DNA of 61,737 bases from Planctomycetota bacterium (GTDB taxonomy: Bacteria > Planctomycetota > UBA1135 > UBA2386), in NCBI GenBank assembly GCA_947444055.1, contig CANEYR010000016.1:1-61737 (forward strand), in the 5' to 3' direction. Made by a program: the position numbers and the translations under genes. Below the pieces are notes generated by a model. The model had not been told where the DNA came from and made no database searches. It worked only from the letters and a program-made list of their open reading frames with translations. Positions within the stretch are counted from its first letter, which is position 1; every line of letters starts with the position of its first letter. This document shows, one piece after another, positions 9,696-16,575 of this stretch.

Positions 9696-10544
9696 CTACT
9701 GCGCGACTGGATGCCAAAGCGTCTTCAACTCGACGAACGGCTCGACGAACGCGAGCGACCGCAGGCGCGCCGCCGTCCTCCATTCCGCAGCACTAAGATC
9801 GCAATAGCGCACCCGCTTGCAGTTGTCCGCGGCGGCAGTGGTCAGAACGGCGTCGGGGCGACCGGCGACCAACAGGCCATCGAGATCACGATGCGCGGCG
9901 AACTGTCCGGCCAGTTCCTGGCGCAATCCGCTCAGCAAGTTGACGGCACCCGCTGGCACGTCGCTCGACGCGCACACCTCACCGAGGGCCAAGCCCGCGA
10001 ACGGTGCCGTTTCACTGACCAAGACGATGACGCTGTTACCACCCGCAAGCAGAGGCAACAGCAGTGCGAGGGTACCGACCAGGGCCGGTGACTCGGGGGC
10101 GAGCACGCCAATCACGCCGGTCGGCTCGACGGTCGAGAAGTTGAAGAACGGCCCCTGCACCGCGTTCTGGCTGCCGAGCAGGCTCTGCACCTTGTCACAC
10201 AGCCCCGCGTACCACGTGCAGAGCGCGATGGCGAGGTCGAGTTCCTTCTTGGCCGCGGCCTTCGTCGCCCCGCCGCACACCAACTCTTGCTGCATCGCGT
10301 CCCGCCGCGACTCGAGCATCTCGGCAAGGCGGTAGAGGATCTGGCCGCGCAGGTACGCAGAACTGCCGCTCCATGCCGCGAGTCCGGCGCGCGCGGCGAC
10401 CACCGCATCGCGAAGGTCCTTGCGGCTAGAGCGCGCGACGTTGATCGCCGGGTTGCCGTTCGGTTGGAAGCTGCGACCGGACTCGCTGCGCGGGAACTTG
10501 CCACCGACGAAGAGCTTGTAGGTCTTGGGCACCGGGACGGGCAT
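9696..10544 (-). CDS. Short aldehyde dehydrogenase-like protein lacking catalytic residues
   Basis: Start 10544 (MPVPVPKTYKLFVGGKF) fits the usual ALDH N-terminus. The protein has only 282 residues against roughly 480 for active enzymes. It covers the cofactor-domain half: PTGVIGVLAPESPALVGTLALLLPLLAGG aligns with the full ALDH next door. The conserved PWNFP is changed to PESPA, the KPAE lysine is replaced (VSETAP), and the catalytic Cys and general-base Glu regions are absent. The last 80 residues do not resemble the ALDH catalytic domain. It sits between the full ALDH and deoA in one operon, so a non-catalytic partner of that ALDH is a reasonable inference. Its intact frame argues against simple decay. 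Confidence 0.8.
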   Translation of the reverse strand: MPVPVPKTYKLFVGGKFPRSESGRSFQPNGNPAINVARSSRKDLRDAVVAARAGLAAWSGSSAYLRGQILYRLAEMLESRRDAMQQELVCGGATKAAAKKELDLAIALCTWYAGLCDKVQSLLGSQNAVQGPFFNFSTVEPTGVIGVLAPESPALVGTLALLLPLLAGGNSVIVLVSETAPFAGLALGEVCASSDVPAGAVNLLSGLRQELAGQFAAHRDLDGLLVAGRPDAVLTTAAADNCKRVRYCDLSAAEWRTAARLRSLAFVEPFVELKTLWHPVAQ

Positions 10545-10633
10545 GCGCTGAAGGTGCCCGCTGCCATGCGGCGAAGCAAGGGTGGCGGCCGTTCGGCCTA
10601 GAAGCGGCGTTGGCTGAAGCGGGCTTTTGAGAC

Positions 10634-12145
10634 TCAGCCAGGCAACCAACCGCCAGCGAGCCGCACGTAGGCGCGCAGCCCTTGCCGACCGCCCTCGCGC
10701 CCAAACCCCGACTCCTTGAAGCCGCCAAACGGGCTCGCGGCATCGAAACGGTTGAAGGTGTTGTTCCACACCACTCCCGCCTTCATGCGTTCAGCCAGCC
10801 ACAAAATGCGCGCGCCCTTGTCGGACCAAATGCCAGCCGACAGCCCGTAGCTGGTGTTGTTCGCCTTCTCGACCGCTTCTTCCGGCGTGCGGAACGTCAG
10901 CACCGACAGCACCGGCCCGAAGATCTCTTCGCGCGCGATGCGATGGCTCATCGTGACGTCGGTGAACATCGTCGGCAGAAACCAATAGCCCTTCGTCGGC
11001 AGCGCGCATCGCGGTTGGTAGAGCGCACAGCCGCTCTGCACACCCACGCCGACCATCTCAGTGATGCGCGCGAGCTGCGCTTGGCTGTGGATGGCGCCCA
11101 TGTCCGTGTTCTTGTCCATCGGGTTGCCAACGCGAATGCGATCCATGCGCCGCCGCAACTTGTCGACGAACAGTTCTTGCACGCTCTCCTGCACCAAGAG
11201 CCGCGAGCCGGCACAGCAGACGTGGCCTTGGTTGAAGAAGATGCCGCGCACCACGCCTTCGACCGCTTGATCGAGCGCCGCGTCCTCGAACACGAGGTGA
11301 GCCGCCTTGCCACCGAGTTCGAGCGTCAGCTCGACTCCACGCCCGGCGACGGCGCGCTGGATCTCCTTGCCGACTTCGGTGCTGCCGGTGAACGCCACCT
11401 TCGCCAACCCCGGATGCCGCACCAGCGCCGCCCCCGTCCTGCCGTCCCCAGTGATCACATTGACGACGCCGGGCGGCAGCCCCGCTTGTTGGAACACCTC
11501 GCACAAACGTAGAGCTGTCAGCGGCGACGTCTCGGCGGGCTTGAGCACCACCGTGTTGCCGGCCGCAAGGGCTGGCGCGATCTTCCACGCCGCCATCAGC
11601 AGCGGGAAGTTCCACGGGATCACCTGACCGATGACGCCAAGAGGCTCCGGGCGCTGGCCGGGGAACAGCAGGTCGAGCTTGTCGGCCCAACCTGCGTGGT
11701 AGAAGAAATGCTGCGCCGCGAGCGGGATGTCGACGTCGCGCGTCTCCTTGATCGGCTTGCCGTTGTCGAGCGTCTCCAGGCAGGCAAACTCCCGCGCGCG
11801 CTCCAGCAGAATGCGCGCGATGCGAAAGAGAAAGCGCGCCCGGTCTTCGCCCGACAGCTTTCGCCACGCCGGGAAGGCCTTCGCCGCCGCCTTCACCGCT
11901 GCATCGACGTCCTTGTCGCCCGCGAGCGCCACTTCACTGAGCGGTTTCTCGGTCGCCGGATCGATCGTCGCGAAGTACTCACCGGTCTTCGGCTTGACCC
12001 ACTGACCACCGAGGAACAACTCGTGCCGCGGCGCAATCGTTACGTGGTCCGTGCTCTCTGGCGACGGCGCGTACGGCCACACGCCACCGAACGTCAGTTC
12101 GCGATCACCGGCCTTCGCCGCGTCCGTCTTGTCGGTCTTCGTCAT
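10634..12145 (-). CDS. NAD(P)-dependent aldehyde dehydrogenase
   Basis: 503-residue class 1/2-type ALDH. Visible residues (numbered from ATG at 12145): Asn179 in PWNFP, Lys202 in KPAE, Glu276 in ELTLELGGKA, catalytic Cys310 in NQGHVCCAGSR, and the EEIFGPV and PFGGFKESGFGREGG motifs near the end. An ATG with GAGGA six bases upstream, overlapping the deoC stop, decides the start and implies translational coupling. In this operon DeoC releases acetaldehyde, so oxidation of acetaldehyde to acetate is the likely job; this is inferred from context. The SP pair usual after LELGGK is replaced by AA, a modest deviation. Confidence 0.93.
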   Translation of the reverse strand: MTKTDKTDAAKAGDRELTFGGVWPYAPSPESTDHVTIAPRHELFLGGQWVKPKTGEYFATIDPATEKPLSEVALAGDKDVDAAVKAAAKAFPAWRKLSGEDRARFLFRIARILLERAREFACLETLDNGKPIKETRDVDIPLAAQHFFYHAGWADKLDLLFPGQRPEPLGVIGQVIPWNFPLLMAAWKIAPALAAGNTVVLKPAETSPLTALRLCEVFQQAGLPPGVVNVITGDGRTGAALVRHPGLAKVAFTGSTEVGKEIQRAVAGRGVELTLELGGKAAHLVFEDAALDQAVEGVVRGIFFNQGHVCCAGSRLLVQESVQELFVDKLRRRMDRIRVGNPMDKNTDMGAIHSQAQLARITEMVGVGVQSGCALYQPRCALPTKGYWFLPTMFTDVTMSHRIAREEIFGPVLSVLTFRTPEEAVEKANNTSYGLSAGIWSDKGARILWLAERMKAGVVWNNTFNRFDAASPFGGFKESGFGREGGRQGLRAYVRLAGGWLPG

Positions 12146-12154
12146 GGGCAATCC

Positions 12155-13063
12155 TCAGTCGGCGCTGAAATCGGTGGGGCGCTGGTAGCGGCCGGTGCGT
12201 TCTTTCTCGAGCTGCATCAAGACGTCGTTGAGCAGCGAACTCGCGCCGAAGCGAAACCACTGCGGCGACAACCAACGATCGCCACACGTCTCCGCCACGA
12301 GCACGAGGTAGCGCAGCGCGTCCTTGCCGGTGCGAATGCCGCCGGCGGCTTTGACGCCGACCATGCGCCCCGTTTCCAGGAAGTGGTCGCGCACGGCTTC
12401 GAGCAGCAACAACACCACCGGCAGCGTGCTGGCGGGCGACACCTTGCCAGTGCTGGTCTTCACGAAGTCACCGCCCGCGAGCAGCGCGATGCGACACGCA
12501 CGGCGGATGTTGTCGTAGGTTTTCAGCTCGCCCGTCTCGAGGATCACCTTCAAGTGAGCGGCGCCGCAAGCTTCCTTGACCGCGCAGATCTCGTCGTAGA
12601 CAGCGCCATAGCGACCCGCGAGAAAGGCGCCGCGATCGATCACCATGTCGATCTCGGAGGCTCCGGCGGCTACCGCCAGTTGCACTTCCCGCAGCTTCGT
12701 CACGCGATCGGTGCGGCCCGACGGGAACCCCGTGGCGACGGACGCCACTTGCACGCTGCTGCCGCGCAACGCCTCGACCGCGAGACCGACGAGATCCGGA
12801 TACACACAGACCGCGGCACACGCGGGGATGTCACTTCGGCTGGGCAACGGTTGTCGCGCCTTCTGGCAAAGCTGGCGCACCTTGCCCGGTGAGTCCATGC
12901 CTTCGAGCGTCGTCAGATCCATCATTTGGATCGCGAGCTTCAAGCCCTGCACCTTGGCGGCCTTCTTGATGGAACGGGTCGAGAGGTCGGCGACGCGCGT
13001 CTCGAGCGCGACCGCGTCGACCGGCGGCACCCGAAACTCGACAGGGGACAACGAGCTGGCCAT
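12155..13063 (-). CDS. deoC: Deoxyribose-phosphate aldolase
   Basis: Cleaves 2-deoxyribose-5-phosphate to glyceraldehyde-3-phosphate and acetaldehyde. 302 residues from ATG 13063 (MASSLSPVEF). The class I aldolase signatures are present: ASEIDMVID, HLKVILETGEL, and the Schiff-base lysine (about residue 202) in GGDFVKTSTGK, then VGVKAAGGIRT. An N-terminal extension of about 60 residues with DLTTLEGMDSPGKVRQLC marks the longer subfamily. It lies between cdd and the aldehyde dehydrogenase; only nine bases separate it from the latter, fitting direct hand-over of acetaldehyde. Confidence 0.95.
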   Translation of the reverse strand: MASSLSPVEFRVPPVDAVALETRVADLSTRSIKKAAKVQGLKLAIQMMDLTTLEGMDSPGKVRQLCQKARQPLPSRSDIPACAAVCVYPDLVGLAVEALRGSSVQVASVATGFPSGRTDRVTKLREVQLAVAAGASEIDMVIDRGAFLAGRYGAVYDEICAVKEACGAAHLKVILETGELKTYDNIRRACRIALLAGGDFVKTSTGKVSPASTLPVVLLLLEAVRDHFLETGRMVGVKAAGGIRTGKDALRYLVLVAETCGDRWLSPQWFRFGASSLLNDVLMQLEKERTGRYQRPTDFSAD

Positions 13064-13153
13064 GGCGCCGCCGATCGTGCCGTTCGACCAGCCCAAAGTC
13101 GACCACCGAGGTGCTGTCCGGGCTCCGGACTCGCCAGCGACTACGCGCGATCC

Positions 13154-13570
13154 TCAGCTGCGGCCGCGATCGACATCGTCGAAGGTGAACGGCTCCGGCA
13201 GCAGGCTCGCGAGCGTCAGCTGACGACGCCCAGAGCCGCGCCCCACCAGGATGACCTGCATGTCCTTGCCGAACTCGGCGAGCACCTGTCGGCACGCGCC
13301 ACACGGTCGCGCCGGTTCGTCCAGGTCGGTCACGACCGCAACCGCGACCAAGTCCCGCGCCCCCGCAGCCACCGCGGTACCGACGGCACCACGCTCGGCG
13401 CAGATGGTCAACCCATAGCTGGCGTTCTCGACGTTGCAGCCCGCGAAGATGCGGCCGTCGCGGCTCAGCACCGCCGCCCCCACGCGAAAGTTCGACGCCC
13501 GCACATACGCATTGGGTTGCACAGCCCGCGCGGCGGCCACCAGTGCTTCGAGATAGGCCTGCACGGTCAT
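13154..13570 (-). CDS. cdd: Cytidine deaminase
   Basis: Zinc enzyme that deaminates cytidine and deoxycytidine to (deoxy)uridine. 138 residues, the usual size of the tetrameric class. FRVGAAVLSRDG and GCNVENASYGLTICAERGAV give Glu59 as proton shuttle with Cys57 as ligand; PCGACRQVL supplies Cys90 and Cys93. The start codon directly abuts the stop of the membrane protein upstream. It feeds DeoA with deoxyuridine. Confidence 0.96.
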   Translation of the reverse strand: MTVQAYLEALVAAARAVQPNAYVRASNFRVGAAVLSRDGRIFAGCNVENASYGLTICAERGAVGTAVAAGARDLVAVAVVTDLDEPARPCGACRQVLAEFGKDMQVILVGRGSGRRQLTLASLLPEPFTFDDVDRGRS

Positions 13571-14038
13571 CTACTTCGCGGCACTGCGGCCTGCTCCGAA
13601 CACCAACGCCAGCAGCGTCGCACCATAGCTGCCAAGCTGCACGGCACAGACGCCGTAGGCCAGCAACGAGCCGTGGTATGCCAGCGCGGAGTCGAAGTCG
13701 GCATAGCCCTGCAGCAGCAAGTAGCCAGCGACGAGGGTGACCACGCAGCAGGACGCCAACCACACCCACAGCTCCGCCTGCAAGCGATCGAGCAAGCGAC
13801 CCAAAAACCACAGGATTGGCACGCCGCCGACCAAGGTCGGCACGAGCCACGTCAACGGATCCTCGCTGGCGACGAGAAAGCACGCCCACACGCCAGCCAA
13901 CCCGCCGATGCCAAACAACTGCCCCGCATGGCCGGGCCACAGGCTGCCAAGGCAGCATCCTGCCGCAAAGACGAGCGGCAACATCCAGGCGAAGCGTGGA
14001 CGCGGAGGTGGGGCAACTAGGGTGACGATTTCCGTCAT
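13571..14038 (-). CDS. Small integral membrane protein, first gene of nucleoside operon
   Basis: 155 residues from ATG 14038 (MTEIVTLVAPPPRPRFAW). Four or five hydrophobic segments are visible: MLPLVFAAGCCLGSLW, LFGIGGLAGVWACFLVA, WLVPTLVGGVPILWFLG, LWVWLASCCVVTLVAGYLLL and YGVCAVQLGSYGATLLALVF. No family is recognised, and it is too short for a known nucleoside permease. Position ahead of cdd, with the stop and start codons touching, suggests shared expression and perhaps a role in uptake or sensing, but nothing in the sequence proves it. Confidence 0.7.
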   Translation of the reverse strand: MTEIVTLVAPPPRPRFAWMLPLVFAAGCCLGSLWPGHAGQLFGIGGLAGVWACFLVASEDPLTWLVPTLVGGVPILWFLGRLLDRLQAELWVWLASCCVVTLVAGYLLLQGYADFDSALAYHGSLLAYGVCAVQLGSYGATLLALVFGAGRSAAK

Positions 14039-14161
14039 GGTCGCTGGCGGTGGTGGCGCAAGGACGGCGCGATCATGGCACGGAAGCGTGCAGTGCGGAA
14101 GGGCGCCCGTCACGTAGGAACTCGCAGTGGCCGTTGGCACGGAGCATCGCACCGCGCGGCT

Positions 14162-14223
14162 TTCTGCACGCGAGGCACGATTTTCTGCACGAAGTTGGGC
14201 CCACCAATCCACTTGGTGGGAGG
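14162..14223 (+). promoter_or_regulatory. Leader of the Rpn nuclease gene: direct repeats and SD-masking hairpin
   Basis: TTCTGCACG occurs at 14162-14170 and again at 14183-14191, two helical turns apart, as an operator might. Downstream, CCCACCAA (14200-14207) and TTGGTGGG (14213-14220) form a perfect 8-bp stem with a five-base loop. The right arm runs into GGGAGG (14218-14223), the only Shine-Dalgarno-like sequence before the ATG at 14228, so the hairpin could hide it. Confidence 0.45.
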
Positions 14224-14227
14224 CCTT

Positions 14228-15220
14228 ATGCAGACACCCCACGACCATCTGTTCCAACAAGTTTTTCAGCACCCGATGCTGGCGGCAGCATGGCTGCGAT
14301 CCGTGCTGCCCGCGCGCATTGTGCGCGCCATCGACTGGACAACCCTGACGCCGGCAAATGCACGCGTCACCGGCCTGCGTTTGCGTTCGCACACCGCGGA
14401 CCTCGTGTTCACGGCGCGCCTGGTTGCCAACGGCCAGCTCGTGTTGGTCGTCATCGAGCACAAGTCGAGCCGCGACTCGGGGCTCGATTCCCAACTGCTG
14501 CGCTACGTCGTGCACTTGCGTCGCCTGGCGCGCCGCCACAACACCACGACCGAACCTCTGGTCGTGACCGCGGTGCTGCACCATGGCGACGTCCCGTTCG
14601 ATCGTTCGGTGAGTGTGCTGGCAACCGCACTGCAGGGTCTGGACCGCGCGACCGCCGATGACTTCGCTGCGATGCAACCGCAGCTGGCGTTCCCCGTCGA
14701 CGACCTGTGCAGTCGCACCGAAGCCGACATCCGCACTGCCAACCTGCCGCCTCTGGTGCAACTGTGCCTGCTGTGTTTGCGGCTGTTGCCGCAGGCGAGC
14801 GTCGAGCAAGCCCTCGCTGCGATCGATCGCTGGGGCGACCTGTTGCGTGCCGTCGAAGACGCGGACGGCCCTCCACTGCCGCCGGACGCCATCGACGACA
14901 TCGGATGGTATGTTCTCGACGTCACCGATGTGACCGAGGAGCAACTGCACATGGCGTTCACCAACAACCTCAACCAACCACAAGGCACACGCATGACTAC
15001 AGGACAGCGCATCCGCAACGAGAGCCGTCAACAGGGTCTCAATCAGGGTCTCAGCCAGGGTCAAGCCAAAACCTTGTTGCGCCAGCTCACCAAACGCTTT
15101 GGCGAACTACCCGTCGAAATCGCGCAGCGCGTAGCAGCCGCGTCGTCGACGAACCTCGATCTCTGGACCGACCGCATCCTCGACGCCACGTCGCTCGCGG
15201 CGGTCTTCGCCGAAGACTGA
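14228..15220 (+). CDS. Rpn-family PD-(D/E)XK nuclease (transposase_31-like)
   Basis: Complete 330-residue member of the recombination-promoting nuclease family. The N-terminus (HDHLFQQVFQHPMLAAAWLRSVLP) matches the family start, which is why ATG 14228 is chosen over a longer open frame. Nuclease core: Asp58 (TADLVF), Glu77 and Lys79 (VIEHKSS), Gln89 (SQLLRY). The C-terminus has a short Gly-Gln repeat (QGLNQGLSQGQ) and then the domain KRFGELPVEI...LDLWTDRILDATSLAAVF. The family is mobile and often multi-copy; its paralogue is cut by the window's left edge. No terminal inverted repeats or target duplications were seen. The PLP decarboxylase GTG follows one base after the stop. Confidence 0.88.
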   Translation: MQTPHDHLFQQVFQHPMLAAAWLRSVLPARIVRAIDWTTLTPANARVTGLRLRSHTADLVFTARLVANGQLVLVVIEHKSSRDSGLDSQLLRYVVHLRRLARRHNTTTEPLVVTAVLHHGDVPFDRSVSVLATALQGLDRATADDFAAMQPQLAFPVDDLCSRTEADIRTANLPPLVQLCLLCLRLLPQASVEQALAAIDRWGDLLRAVEDADGPPLPPDAIDDIGWYVLDVTDVTEEQLHMAFTNNLNQPQGTRMTTGQRIRNESRQQGLNQGLSQGQAKTLLRQLTKRFGELPVEIAQRVAAASSTNLDLWTDRILDATSLAAVFAED

Positions 15221-15221
15221 C

Positions 15222-16529
15222 GTGACGTTGCTGCCCAAGGACCACGCCTGTGCCCAAGCCCTGCGCGAGCTCGGCGTCGCGGGCGATGGCCCGCTCACCA
15301 TCGGCGGCATCAAGGCTGCCAAACTGATCGCACGCTTTGGCTCGCCGCTGTACGCGTTCGATGCCGCCGTGTTGGCGCGCCGAGTCGACACCGTGCGAGC
15401 CGCCTTCGGCCCGCGTGTGCAGGTACTGTGGTCGGTGAAGGCCAATCCATCGATCGCCGTCACCGATTGCCTGCGCCGTCACGGGGCTGGCGCCGAGATC
15501 GCCTCGCTGGGGGAATTGCACGTAGCGCTGGCTGCCGGTCATGCGGCGGCGACGCTGCGCTTCGCTGGCCCCGGCAAGACGGACGCGGAACTGGCCGCCG
15601 CACTCGCCGCTGGCCTGGGCTGCGTACACGTCGAGTCGCTCGCCGAAGTCGACGCCCTGGCCCGTTTGGCGACGCCGCACGGGGTCATCGCCAAGGTCGC
15701 GATCCGCGTCAACTTCGCGCAGGAACTGGCTGGTTCGCGGCTGCGCATGGGCGGCAAGAGCAGCCGCTTTGGCATCGACGAGCAGCAGGTTCCCGCCGTG
15801 ATCGCAGCGATCGCCGAGCGGCCGTCGCTGCGACTGGTCGGACTGCACGCCTATGCCGGCACCCAGTGCTTTGACGCGGCGGCATTCGTCGCCCACTGCA
15901 CACGGGTATGCACCAGCATGGCCCGTTGGGAACACGAGCTCGGTGCGGCGCTGGACGAGATCGACCTCGGCGGCGGCTTTGCGGTGGCGGCGTTCGTTGG
16001 CGACGGCAGTTTTGATCTGGTCGCAGCAGGGGCCGCCGTGCAGCGCTTGCTCGCCGAGCACGACCGCGCGGGCCGCTCTTGGTTCCTCGAACTCGGCCGC
16101 TATCTAGCAGCGCCCGCGGGCGTCTACTTGACCCGCGTCGTGCGCACCAAAGTGAGCGGCGACGAAGCGCAAGCAGTGCTCGATGGCGGCCTGCACCACC
16201 ATGCGGCCGCGACCGGCCTGGGCTCGCTGCTGCGGCGCCTGCCGCTGCTGGTGTGCGCCGAGGCGGTCTTGAGGGTCGGCACGCCGGTGACGCTCGGCGG
16301 CCCCCTATGCACACCCACCGACCAGTTTGCCGAAGGGGCGCCCATGGGGCCGCTCGTCGCTGGCGACACCATCGCCGTGCTGAACGCAGGTGCGTATGGC
16401 TTGACGTTCAGCCCGGTCGCTTTCTTGAGCCACCCCACACCCGCCGAAGTGCTGATCGAGAACGGCATCGCCCGGCTCGTGCGCAGTCGCGGCGAACCCC
16501 GCGATGCCCTGCGCGGACAACGCATCTGA
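15222..16529 (+). CDS. Fold-type III PLP-dependent decarboxylase (LysA/ornithine decarboxylase family)
   Basis: 435 residues from a GTG immediately after the nuclease stop. Lys73 in WSVKANPS binds PLP; GGGF and ELGRYLAAPAG are the phosphate and cofactor-side motifs; LGGPLCTPTDQF carries the active-site Cys, and AGAYGLTFSPVAFLSHPTPAEVLI matches the C-terminal beta domain. The GGPLCTPTD form resembles decarboxylases tied to exosortase or siderophore loci more than standard diaminopimelate decarboxylase, but substrate cannot be assigned and lysA remains possible. GTG start without clear SD suggests dependence on upstream translation. Confidence 0.85.
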   Translation: MTLLPKDHACAQALRELGVAGDGPLTIGGIKAAKLIARFGSPLYAFDAAVLARRVDTVRAAFGPRVQVLWSVKANPSIAVTDCLRRHGAGAEIASLGELHVALAAGHAAATLRFAGPGKTDAELAAALAAGLGCVHVESLAEVDALARLATPHGVIAKVAIRVNFAQELAGSRLRMGGKSSRFGIDEQQVPAVIAAIAERPSLRLVGLHAYAGTQCFDAAAFVAHCTRVCTSMARWEHELGAALDEIDLGGGFAVAAFVGDGSFDLVAAGAAVQRLLAEHDRAGRSWFLELGRYLAAPAGVYLTRVVRTKVSGDEAQAVLDGGLHHHAAATGLGSLLRRLPLLVCAEAVLRVGTPVTLGGPLCTPTDQFAEGAPMGPLVAGDTIAVLNAGAYGLTFSPVAFLSHPTPAEVLIENGIARLVRSRGEPRDALRGQRI

Positions 16530-16563
16530 CACAGGCGTTGCACCGCATCGCTAGCGCATTCGC

Positions 16564-16569
16564 TATCGT
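16564..16569 (+). promoter_or_regulatory. TATCGT -10-like hexamer, 6 nt before start 16576
   Basis: TANNNT placed six bases before the ATG. TTGCAC at 16538-16543 is 20 bases away, too far for a standard -35. Confidence 0.35.
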
Positions 16570-16575
16570 GCCGGC

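Noticed and set aside
13571..15064. 497-codon frame covering the nuclease gene in antisense
   Set aside because: Only its end (from 14038) is a plausible membrane protein; the rest is antisense to the Rpn-family gene.
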